Below are positions 1 to 5,376 of a stretch of 6,777 nt of DNA, in pieces. The stretch covers positions 1-6,777 of the forward strand of contig JAVBOJ010000139.1 in assembly GCA_031550755.1 (NCBI GenBank), read 5' to 3'. The notes below the pieces were generated by a model. The model made no database searches. It was not told where the DNA came from and saw only the letters and a program-made list of their open reading frames with translations. Every line of letters begins with the position of its first letter. The stretch's first letter is position 1. Origin of the DNA: JAVBOJ01 sp031550755. Its GTDB lineage: Bacteria > Bacillota > Clostridia > Oscillospirales > UBA929. The position numbers and the translations under genes were made by a program.

Positions 1-430
1 AAGCGGTTGCGCCGCTGCCCAGCACGGCGACGCGGCGGGTGGCGTCCAGCTTGACGCCCCGGCGGCGCAGCGCCCACAAAAACCCCGCGCCGTCGGTATT
101 GCGACCGTGCGGCCCGTCGGGCGCGCAGGTGACGGTATTGACGGCGGCCAGCGCGGCGGCGGCGGGATCATAGCTCTGCAAAAACGACAGGATGGTCTGC
201 TTGTGCGGCCTCGTGCAGTTGAAGCCGCGCAGATGCGCCCCGGCGTATTCCACCGCCTGCGCCAGCCCGTCGGGCGGCACATCCACCACCTCGTACCGGG
301 CCTTGACGCCGGCTTGGGAAAACAGGGTTTCATGCACCCGGGCCGACAGCGAATGCCCCGCCGGATGTCCGAACAGCGCAAACGCCGGCTCGCGCGGGCG
401 CCAGTCTAAAAATTGTTCCAGCGTAAGCAC
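1..430 (-). CDS. aroE: Shikimate dehydrogenase, N-terminal part (runs off the left edge)
   Basis: Shikimate dehydrogenase reduces 3-dehydroshikimate to shikimate with NADPH in the cytoplasmic shikimate (aromatic amino acid) pathway. About 143 N-terminal residues are visible of a family usually near 270-290. Landmarks in order: GHPAGHSLSARVHE at residues 21-34 (the substrate-binding HSLS loop); GFNCTRPHK at 69-77, matching the family N-x-T-x-P-x-K signature with catalytic Lys77; AAVNTV at 95-100; GRNTDGAGF at 109-117 with Asp113 as the catalytic partner; and VLGSGATA at 136-143, the start of the NADP-binding Rossmann glycine loop, where the window cuts the gene. The start is GTG at 428-430, chosen because GGGAGGG (437-443 on the opposite strand) lies 6 bases upstream. 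The gene is transcribed away from the ABC genes from its own promoter. One oddity: Cys72 in the NxTxPxK motif, where Val is most usual. Family assignment is firm; a quinate/shikimate paralogue cannot be excluded from half a protein. Confidence 0.93.
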   Translation of the reverse strand, partial: MLTLEQFLDWRPREPAFALFGHPAGHSLSARVHETLFSQAGVKARYEVVDVPPDGLAQAVEYAGAHLRGFNCTRPHKQTILSFLQSYDPAAAALAAVNTVTCAPDGPHGRNTDGAGFLWALRRRGVKLDATRRVAVLGSGATA

Positions 431-459
431 GCGCGTCCCTCCCGATCCCTTTTCTTAGG

Positions 460-488
460 ATTATACCAATAAAGACAAACGGAGTCAA
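460..488 (-). promoter_or_regulatory. Sigma-A-type promoter of aroE
   Basis: On the minus strand TTGACT (483-488) and TATAAT (460-465) are separated by exactly 17 bases. This is one mismatch from the housekeeping consensus. It predicts transcription starting near 453, a leader of roughly 20 bases, and the aroE GTG at 430. The spacing to the ribosome binding site supports the assignment. Confidence 0.8.
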
Positions 489-568
489 CGGCGGGGCGGA
501 AGCGCCGGTGCCCCAAACCCGCCCCATGAAGCGGCACAGGCTATGCCAAGACGGCGCGCGTCTTCCTC

Positions 569-598
569 TTGCATCCCCCACCCCCATATGATACACTG
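569..598 (+). promoter_or_regulatory. Possible promoter of the ABC transporter operon
   Basis: TTGCAT (569-574) and TACACT (593-598) are 18 bases apart, about 33 bases before the ATPase start codon at 632. Both boxes deviate from consensus. A TATGAT at 587-592 overlaps the spacer but has no matching -35 box. The position is sensible and the match is weak, so this is only a candidate. Confidence 0.3.
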
Positions 599-631
599 TC
601 ATCGGTGAAATTTAGGACGGGAGTGTTGGCG

Positions 632-1375
632 ATGATATCCCTGAAAAACCTGACAAAAAACTACGCGGGAGGGAAGGTTCGCGCGGTGGACGACCTCTCT
701 CTGGAGGTCAAAAACGGAGAAATATTTGGCTTCATCGGCCCCAACGGAGCCGGCAAAACCACCACCATCAAAATGATTACCGGGATTTTGCGGTCCACCG
801 CCGGCAGCATCTCCGTCGATGGGACGGATATGCTCAAAAATCCCATCGAAGCCAAGCGCCGCATCGGATACGTGCCGGACAACCATGATGCGTACGAGCG
901 GCTGACCGGCGTGGAATACCTCAATTTTATCGGCGATGTCTACGGTGTGCCGGTGGCCGAGCGGCGGGCGCGGGTGGAAAAATACTTATCGATGTTTGAA
1001 ATCGAAAAGGCCGCCGGAGACCCTGTGCGGTCCTATTCCCACGGCATGAAGCAAAAGCTGATGCTGACCGGCGCGTTGCTGCACAATCCGCCGCTGTGGC
1101 TGCTCGACGAGCCCATGGTGGGGCTGGATCCCAAGTCGGCGCTGCTCTTGAAGGAGGAAATGCGCGGGCACGCAAAGGCGGGGCACACGGTGTTTTTCTC
1201 CACCCATGTCTTGGAAGTGGCCGAGCGGCTGTGCGACCGCATCGGCATTATCTTCGGCGGCCGGCTGATTGCCGTCGGCTCGCTGGAGGAGCTGCGCGCG
1301 GGCGACAAGGCCGGAACCCTGGAGGAAATTTTCTTCCAGCTCACCGAAAAGGACGGGGGGAGCCGCGATGTCTGA
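632..1375 (+). CDS. ABC transporter ATP-binding protein (ABC-2 export type)
   Basis: A 247-residue nucleotide-binding subunit that would power the membrane protein encoded next. All ABC motifs are present: Walker A GPNGAGKT at 36-43; a Q-loop region around 78-92 (GYVPDNHDAYERLT) in which no Gln is evident, as in several ABC-2 ATPases; the signature at 135-140 in the form YSHGMK instead of LSGGQ; Walker B LWLLDEP at 155-161 with Glu160; the D-loop GLDP at 164-167; and the H-loop His192 in FSTH. Length and the SHGMK signature resemble ATPases of two-component exporters such as EcsA and antibiotic- or lantibiotic-type systems. The ATG at 632 is preferred over an upstream ATG at 569 because a GGGAG ribosome binding site (619-623) precedes it and homology begins at once (MISLKNLTKNY). 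The stop overlaps the permease start by 8 bases, so translation is probably coupled. The substrate is unknown. Confidence 0.93.
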   Translation: MISLKNLTKNYAGGKVRAVDDLSLEVKNGEIFGFIGPNGAGKTTTIKMITGILRSTAGSISVDGTDMLKNPIEAKRRIGYVPDNHDAYERLTGVEYLNFIGDVYGVPVAERRARVEKYLSMFEIEKAAGDPVRSYSHGMKQKLMLTGALLHNPPLWLLDEPMVGLDPKSALLLKEEMRGHAKAGHTVFFSTHVLEVAERLCDRIGIIFGGRLIAVGSLEELRAGDKAGTLEEIFFQLTEKDGGSRDV

Positions 1376-3044
1376 GGCGCGTCAGTTCTGGCGTCTGCTG
1401 CGGCTGCAACTGCGGATGCGGCTGGGGCTTTCGCTGCTCAAGGCCGACAAAAAACGCAAGGCCAAAATCATCGGCCTCGGGGCGCTCATCCTGCTGGCCG
1501 TTGTAAGCGTCCTGAGCCTGTACATTTTGCTGTTGTACCTGCTGGTCGGCCCCGCCATTCAGGCGGGACTCGGCGCCGTCATGATGGGCGCGGTGTTTTT
1601 AATCATCATGATGATGTCACTTGTCTTCGGCACCATCCTGATGCTGACGCTGGTCTTTCAGGCGCGCGACGCCGAACTGTACGCCGCGCTGCCGCTGTCG
1701 CCCCGGGCGGTGTTTTTGTCCAAATTCGGGCTGGTCTATCTCTCCGAGCTGCTGATCGCGCTGGGGCTGGCCGTGCCCGCCATTGTCATGTACGCCGTGT
1801 ACGGCGGGCTGTCGGTGGGGCTGATATTGGGGCTTGTGCTGGTGGTGCCGCTGCTGCCGCTGATTCCGCTGTGCATCGCCTGTCTGCTGGCGTTCGGCCT
1901 GTCGCGGCTGACCGGACTGACCCGCCGGCGGGAAATGTGGACGGTCATCGGCATGTTTTTGCTGATTGTCGCCATGGTGTTTTTGCAAATGGGCATCCAG
2001 CGGCTGACCCAGTCGGCCTTTGAGCTGAACGAGTCCTCCACCCTGCTCGACCTCAACCGGGATCTGCTGAAAAATCTCACGGGTGCCTTCCCGCCGGCCA
2101 TGTGGGCGGCGGCGCTGCTGGCGCTGCCTCTGGCCGAGGCGATTCCGCAGCTGCTTTTGTTCTGGGCGGTCTGCGCCGCCGCGCTGTTTTTGTCGGCCTG
2201 GCTGGCCGGGCGGGGGTATTACCGCGTGGCGCTCCAGTCGCTGGAAACGCCCAAGCGCGAGGGTAAGGGCTACCGCGCCGGGCAGGTCAAGGCCGCCTCG
2301 CCGCTCAAAACGCTGTTTTTCCGGGAATGGAAAATTCTCATCCGCACGCCGGTTTATCTGCTCAATTCGGTGTCCATGATCGTGCTGTTCCCGGTGCTGA
2401 TTTTGATTATGCCGCTGATGAACGCCGGCGGCACGGACATTTTGTCCGATCTTCTGGAGCAGGGCGTGGCGGCCGCCGGGCCGTTTTTGCCGCTGATGAT
2501 CTCGGCGGGGCTGTTCGCCTTTGTCTGCCTTGTCAATACGGCGGCGTCCACCGCCATCTCGCGCGAGGGGCGCAATTTTTGGATCATGCGGGCGATTCCG
2601 GTGCCCATGCGCACCCAGCTGCGCGCCAAATTCCTCTGCCCGGTGTCCATCATGGCGCTCAGCGTGCTGGTGATGGGCGGCTGTCTGATGGGGGCGCTCG
2701 GGTTTGGACTGGACGTCATCCTGCCGGCGGTTTTGATCGGGCTGTGCGCCGTTTGGCCGACGACCGCCGCCGCCATGCTGCCCGATATCATCCGACCCAA
2801 GCTGAGCTGGATGACCGAGGCCGCCGCCATGAAACAAAACGCCAACAGCATGATCGGGATGCTGACCTCTCTGGCGGCGCTTGTCCCGGCGGGGATTGCC
2901 GCGTGGCTGTTGTACACGCCGCTGGACGGCGAGGTCTGGCTGTACAGCGCCATTTTGATCGGCGTTCTGCTGGCCTCCGGCGTTGTTCTGGACGGCGTGA
3001 TGATGTCGCTGGCCAAGAGCAGGCTGGAAACGAGGGACGTATAA
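1368..3044 (+). CDS. ABC transporter permease, two-part ABC-2-like exporter membrane subunit
   Basis: A 558-residue integral membrane protein with about eleven to twelve hydrophobic segments, for example near 34-59, 70-97, 121-144, 148-178, 191-207 and several from 270 to 547. The basic N-terminus (KADKKRKAK at 25-33) suggests a cytoplasmic start. Between the two hydrophobic halves lies a basic loop around 305-328 ending in FREWKILIRTP (318-328), typical of large clostridial exporter permeases. Two matching cytoplasmic-loop motifs, ARDAELYAALPLSP (99-112) and SREGRNFWIMRAIPVP (398-413), each followed by R and a downstream K-F, suggest duplicated halves. The start at 1368 is chosen because it has a G-rich ribosome binding site (about 1355-1362), gives a sensible N-terminus, and overlaps the ATPase gene by only 8 bases. 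The partner is the upstream ATPase. Nothing in the sequence reveals the exported substrate; a lipid, peptide or antimicrobial is possible. Confidence 0.88.
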   Translation: MSEARQFWRLLRLQLRMRLGLSLLKADKKRKAKIIGLGALILLAVVSVLSLYILLLYLLVGPAIQAGLGAVMMGAVFLIIMMMSLVFGTILMLTLVFQARDAELYAALPLSPRAVFLSKFGLVYLSELLIALGLAVPAIVMYAVYGGLSVGLILGLVLVVPLLPLIPLCIACLLAFGLSRLTGLTRRREMWTVIGMFLLIVAMVFLQMGIQRLTQSAFELNESSTLLDLNRDLLKNLTGAFPPAMWAAALLALPLAEAIPQLLLFWAVCAAALFLSAWLAGRGYYRVALQSLETPKREGKGYRAGQVKAASPLKTLFFREWKILIRTPVYLLNSVSMIVLFPVLILIMPLMNAGGTDILSDLLEQGVAAAGPFLPLMISAGLFAFVCLVNTAASTAISREGRNFWIMRAIPVPMRTQLRAKFLCPVSIMALSVLVMGGCLMGALGFGLDVILPAVLIGLCAVWPTTAAAMLPDIIRPKLSWMTEAAAMKQNANSMIGMLTSLAALVPAGIAAWLLYTPLDGEVWLYSAILIGVLLASGVVLDGVMMSLAKSRLETRDV

Positions 3045-3062
3045 CAACGGGGGTTGACAGTC

Positions 3063-3790
3063 ATGACCATTCGGAAGCTGTTCAAAGAGACGTATTTTTT
3101 GCTGCTACTGTGTTTTTGCATTGGTTTTTCCCCTCCGGAATCAGCAAAGAACTGTTCTCCGTATTCGTAGAGACGGCCTTTTTGATCGCGTTTTTTATGA
3201 TCTGCGACCACGGCGACAAGCAGCACGGACTGAAATTTTCCAACCGCAAGACGTGGAACAAGGCGGTCTGGTTGTTTGCCCTTGTTTTGGCGGGCTGGTT
3301 TTTACGGAATGCGGCCATGTGGCTGTTGTTCATGGTTGTAAGAGCCTCTGCTGTGTGGACGTTTGCGGTAATTTTCGTCTCTCTGGCGGTATGGCTGGCG
3401 GAGCTTGTGCTGGCCGAAAAGCTGTTGTTCAAAAACGGCTACGGCAAAGCCGCCGGCAGAAAGCCGGGCTTTGAAAAAGCCGGCGTGGTCATCCTTTTAG
3501 TCTGCGTGGCGGTGGCCATCCCCTATGAACTGTTGTCGGCGGACATGATGAGACAGTTTGACGCCATGCGCAACTCTGATAGCATTCTGGGGATGTTTGC
3601 GCTTTTGAGCGGCCCGCCCGATTCTGTACGCTTTGTGATGGGGCTTTTTTCCGAGTTTTTATCAACAGGCGCCCTCTACCTCCTCCTGCTTCTCCTCTTT
3701 TCCTCCACCTTTGACAAGCGCACCCCCGCATCGCTTGAAGGGCAAGCCCTTCCGGAGATAGAACCCAATAATAAAGGAGAATCCCAATGA
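3063..3790 (+). CDS. Polytopic membrane protein of unknown function, frame interrupted near its start
   Basis: I do not recognise the family. Translation from the ATG at 3063 (18 bases after the permease stop, weak GGGGG ribosome binding site at 3049-3053) gives a plausible membrane-protein start, [22 protein letters not shown], but stops after 35 codons at 3168-3170. The long hydrophobic continuation ([20 protein letters not shown] and onward to the TGA at 3788-3790) lies in the -1 frame. One extra base in the T5C4 run at 3125-3133 would join them as GFFPSGIS and give a protein of about 242 residues. Its visible segments include IAFFMIC, a helix near [12 protein letters not shown], one near [18 protein letters not shown], one near [14 protein letters not shown], and a last one, LYLLLLLLF, followed by a polar tail. 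The 3' end overlaps mscL by ATGA, so the intact gene would be translationally coupled to it. The cause may be a real mutation, an assembly error in a homopolymer, or (less likely) programmed slippage. T-runs and lower G+C set it apart from its neighbours. Confidence 0.6.
3773..3780 (+). promoter_or_regulatory. Ribosome binding site of mscL
   Basis: AAAGGAGA lies 6 bases before the mscL ATG at 3787, inside the end of the preceding membrane gene. It is a much stronger site than those of the genes upstream, so mscL can be translated well whether or not the broken gene before it is translated. Confidence 0.75.
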
Positions 3791-4224
3791 GCAAAGCACC
3801 AAAGAAGGCGGGCAAACTGGTCGGCGAGTTCAAGGAATTCGCACTGCGCGGCAATGTCATCGATCTGGCCGTCGGCGTGGTCATCGGCGGCGCGTTCGGC
3901 AAAATCGTCTCCTCCGTCGTGGCCGATATCCTCATGCCCATCGTCGGACTGCTGTTCGGCGGCGTAGACTTTTCCAGCTGGAACATAGCCGTCGGCCCGC
4001 TGTGGGGCTCCGGCGAGCCCGTGCCCATCAACATCGGCAGCTTTATCAACACCGTCGTGGACTTCTTCCTCATCGCGCTGTTTATCTTCCTGCTGGTCAA
4101 GGGTATCAACGCCCTACGCCGCAAGGAAAAAGAAGCGCCCTCCGCCCCGGCCGAGCCCACCAAGGAGGAAAAATTGCTCCAGGAAATCCGCGATCAGCTC
4201 GTGCTGATGAACGGGAAAAAATAA
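3787..4224 (+). CDS. mscL: Large-conductance mechanosensitive channel MscL
   Basis: A 145-residue homopentameric inner-membrane channel that opens under membrane tension and releases solutes during hypo-osmotic shock. The N-terminal amphipathic segment leads into [20 protein letters not shown] (15-34), the family's hallmark. TM1 runs through about 24-50, with the gate-lining [14 protein letters not shown] stretch, and ends in ADILMPIVG (46-54). A periplasmic loop of about 55-82 follows; TM2 is about 84-106 ([21 protein letters not shown]), then a basic patch LRRKEKE (110-116). A linker rich in Pro and Ala precedes the C-terminal helix [13 protein letters not shown] (130-142), which forms the cytoplasmic bundle. 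Length is normal for the family. The ATG overlaps the previous gene's stop as ATGA and has a strong ribosome binding site. Immediately after the TAA stop the first copy of the palindromic repeat begins. Confidence 0.97.
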   Translation: MSKAPKKAGKLVGEFKEFALRGNVIDLAVGVVIGGAFGKIVSSVVADILMPIVGLLFGGVDFSSWNIAVGPLWGSGEPVPINIGSFINTVVDFFLIALFIFLLVKGINALRRKEKEAPSAPAEPTKEEKLLQEIRDQLVLMNGKK

Positions 4225-4334
4225 GAAGCGCGTATGCCCCGCGCAAGGAGGCCAAGCGGCGGAGAATCTGCGGGACCAAGAACGCGCAGCGTTCTGTCCG
4301 TAAAGATTTGGAGCGGGCTTGGATGACTGCCCGC
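4225..4334 (+). repeat. Long imperfect palindromic repeat, copy 1
   Basis: Positions 4248-4334 match 6691-6777 at 80 of 87 bases without gaps; the preceding bases back to the stop codon are also related (both copies begin GAAGCGC). The element folds as nested arms: CCAAGC (4252-4257) with GCTTGG (4317-4322), GAATCT (4264-4269) with AGATTT (4304-4309), GGAC (4273-4276) with GTCC (4296-4299), and AGAACGC (4279-4285) with GCGTTCT (4289-4295) around a GCA loop. It starts directly after the mscL stop codon. It resembles REP-like or MITE-type elements or a structured RNA; no family was recognised. Confidence 0.8.
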
Positions 4335-4350
4335 GCGAGGCCGGACGCGT

Positions 4351-4506
4351 GACACGCCCTCGGTGTCCCTTCGCATTCCAAGGATTGGGGGACGACGGGG
4401 GGTACGACGGACGGCCAATGGCCGCCCCTACGCAGATGTACGTCACCCGCCCCGGTCTGCGACCCTCCGGGTCTCGCCGGGGTCGGGTGAGGGATATGGG
4501 CGTGTC
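4351..4506. repeat. Segment bounded by a perfect 9-base inverted repeat
   Basis: GACACGCCC (4351-4359) is the exact reverse complement of GGGCGTGTC (4498-4506). The enclosed 138 bases carry a GGCC-AAT-GGCC palindrome (4413-4423) and a long hairpin (4443-4490). A second imperfect inverted pair crosses the right boundary: GGCCGCCCCTAC (4420-4431) against GTAGGGATGGCC (4513-4524), 10 of 12 positions. It could be a small non-autonomous element or a nested RNA fold. No target-site duplication was identified. Confidence 0.45.
4443..4490 (+). repeat. Long G+C-rich stem-loop
   Basis: TCACCCG (4443-4449) pairs with CGGGTGA (4484-4490), and CCCCGG (4450-4455) pairs with CCGGGG (4477-4482), with one bulged T at 4483. 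This gives 13 pairs. The apical part contains a further perfect stem, GACCC (4461-4465) with GGGTC (4469-4473) around TCC. No T-run follows, so it is not a standard intrinsic terminator. It could still slow RNA polymerase or protect the 3' end of the mscL message. Confidence 0.65.
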
Positions 4507-4541
4507 GGCATTGTAGGGATGGCCGCCCCGCGTCCCTATCT

Positions 4542-4562
4542 GTTATCCGTTATCCGTTATCT
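4542..4562 (+). repeat. Three tandem 7-base units GTTATC(C/T)
   Basis: GTTATCC (4542-4548), GTTATCC (4549-4555) and GTTATCT (4556-4562) lie end to end and abut the ribosome binding site of the DRTGG gene. They could be binding sites for a regulator, or the edge of a repeat element. Spacing of 7 bases does not match a helical turn, which slightly favours the repeat-edge view. Confidence 0.6.
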
Positions 4563-4570
4563 AAAGGAGG
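4563..4570 (+). promoter_or_regulatory. Ribosome binding site of the DRTGG-domain gene
   Basis: AAAGGAGG lies 7 bases before the ATG at 4578 and is close to the perfect anti-16S complement. It fixes the start of the first gene of the operon. Confidence 0.85.
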
Positions 4571-4577
4571 ATCCCCT

Positions 4578-4925
4578 ATGATTGCCATCCGTCAAGTCCG
4601 CGATATTTTAAACGCCAAGGTGCTCTGCGGCGAAGAGCATCTCGACCGGGAGGTGCATTCGGCCTGCGGCGCCGATATGATGAGTGATGTGCTTGCGTTT
4701 GTCAAGGATCAGTCGGTGCTGCTGACCGGCCTTGTCAACTTGCAGGTGGTGCGCACCGCCGATATGATGGATATGGTGTGCATCGTTTTTGTGCGCGGCA
4801 AACAGCCGTCGGAGGAAATCGTGGCGCTGGCAAATCAAAAAGAAATGGTAGTTTTGACCACGGATTACCGGATGTACGGCGCTTGCGGCAAGCTCTACGC
4901 GGCCGGCCTGGCCTGTCTGGAGTAA
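4578..4925 (+). CDS. Stand-alone DRTGG-domain protein
   Basis: A 115-residue cytoplasmic protein made of a single DRTGG-type domain, the module also found in the N-terminal region of HPr kinase/phosphatase-like and CBS-DRTGG proteins. The fold pattern is visible: an N-terminal MIAIRQVRDILNAKVLCGEEHLDREV, then CGADMMSDVLAF (30-41), a hydrophobic strand SVLLTGLVNLQVVRTADM, the strand MVCIVFVRG, a helix PSEEIVALANQ, and the strand MVVLTTD before a small-residue-rich helix. The glycine pair of the family signature is degenerate: residues 23-31 read DREVHSACG. Three bases separate it from the GHKL ATPase gene, so the two are surely co-translated, and the hydrogenase-like gene follows. Stand-alone DRTGG proteins occur next to such genes in Clostridia. 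The domain has no established ligand; a regulatory or partner-binding role is inferred. Family call moderately firm, function unknown. Confidence 0.78.
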   Translation: MIAIRQVRDILNAKVLCGEEHLDREVHSACGADMMSDVLAFVKDQSVLLTGLVNLQVVRTADMMDMVCIVFVRGKQPSEEIVALANQKEMVVLTTDYRMYGACGKLYAAGLACLE

Positions 4926-4928
4926 GCC

Positions 4929-5348
4929 ATGGAGCCTTTGAAGCTGCATTTTGTTGTGGATGGGGACAACTTCACCGCCGCGGGAGAGGCCTCCTCCGAG
5001 CTCAAACGGGTACTCAAGCGCCTCGGCCTGGATGCCGATATGATTAAACGGGCGGCCATTTGCCTGTATGAGGGCGAGATCAACATGGTCATCCATGCCC
5101 GCGGCGGCGAAATCGACGCCGAGGTATCGCCGGACGAAATTCTGCTCACGCTGCAGGATGTCGGCCCGGGGATTCCCGATGTCGAGCAGGCCATGCGGGA
5201 GGGCTTTTCCACCGCCACCGAGTCGGTGCGCGATCTGGGCTTCGGTGCCGGCATGGGGCTGCCCAATATGAAACGGTACTCCGATTCCATCGAGGTGACC
5301 AGCCGGGTCGGCGAGGGCACCCGTGTGGTCATGCGGATCGGCCGATAA
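4929..5348 (+). CDS. GHKL-family ATP-binding protein, anti-sigma factor (SpoIIAB/RsbW) type
   Basis: A 139-residue single-domain ATPase/kinase of the GHKL superfamily. Members such as SpoIIAB and RsbW bind a sigma factor and phosphorylate an anti-anti-sigma partner; the partner here is unknown. The ATP site is complete: N box EGEINMVIHA (48-57) with Glu48, Asn52 and His56; G1 box DVGPGIP (77-83); G2 box LGFGAGMGLPNM (103-114); G3 box GEGT (128-131). There is no sensor, phospho-acceptor His domain or membrane segment. The start at 4929 has GGAG (4919-4922) 6 bases upstream, and only three bases lie after the DRTGG gene stop. No STAS-domain anti-anti-sigma gene or sigma factor gene is visible in the window. 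The downstream hydrogenase-like protein is therefore the obvious candidate for the sensory input, which is inference from gene order. Confidence 0.88.
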   Translation: MEPLKLHFVVDGDNFTAAGEASSELKRVLKRLGLDADMIKRAAICLYEGEINMVIHARGGEIDAEVSPDEILLTLQDVGPGIPDVEQAMREGFSTATESVRDLGFGAGMGLPNMKRYSDSIEVTSRVGEGTRVVMRIGR

Positions 5349-5376
5349 CAGGTTTCCCGAGAAACGGGGTGTTTTT

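Larger units (their letters stand above)
4225..4577 (+). other. Repeat-rich non-coding interval between mscL and the hydrogenase-like operon
   Basis: This 353-base gap holds no gene I can support. In order it contains palindromic repeat copy 1 (4225-4334), a 9-base inverted repeat enclosing 4351-4506, a GGCC-AAT-GGCC palindrome (4413-4423), a long hairpin (4443-4490), a second copy of the 11-mer ATGGCCGCCCC (4418-4428 and 4519-4529), a three-fold 7-base tandem repeat (4542-4562) and the ribosome binding site of the next gene. I see no convincing -35/-10 pair for the downstream operon. Its promoter is either weak, unlike the housekeeping type, or upstream. Confidence 0.7.

Noticed and set aside
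1617..3047. A 476-codon open frame on the minus strand opposite the permease gene
   Set aside because: Its product is a low-complexity run of Gln, His, Arg and Gly with no domain, as expected opposite a G+C-rich membrane-protein gene. The plus-strand product has clear membrane segments and family motifs.
3054..3059. TTGACA as a -35 box for an internal promoter before the membrane gene and mscL
   Set aside because: The hexamer is perfect, but no -10-like sequence lies 16-18 bases downstream, and it overlaps the leader of the next gene.
3095..3101. T-TTT-TTG as a programmed -1 slippery site joining the two frames of the membrane gene
   Set aside because: The heptamer has the right form and phase, but no stem-loop or pseudoknot at a useful distance and no upstream Shine-Dalgarno-like stimulator was seen. 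A simple deletion explains the data.
3110..3112. GTG as an alternative start that would avoid the frameshift
   Set aside because: The bases before it (ACGTATTTTTTGCTGCTACT) hold no ribosome binding site, and it would leave the well-formed N-terminus at 3063 unexplained.
4264..4309. The apical hairpin of the palindromic repeat as an intrinsic terminator
   Set aside because: The stem is good but GTCCGTAAAGATT follows it, not a run of T. Factor-dependent or 3'-end processing roles remain open.
4248..4352. A basic reading frame through both palindromic repeats (KRRRICGTKNA and onward)
   Set aside because: The frame is open in both copies, but the seven differences fall 1, 3 and 3 at first, second and third codon positions, so there is no coding signal; no start codon with a ribosome binding site precedes it.
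4542..4562. Heptamer tandem as a CRISPR remnant or plasmid iterons
   Set aside because: Units are 7 bases with no spacers, and no replication or Cas gene is present.
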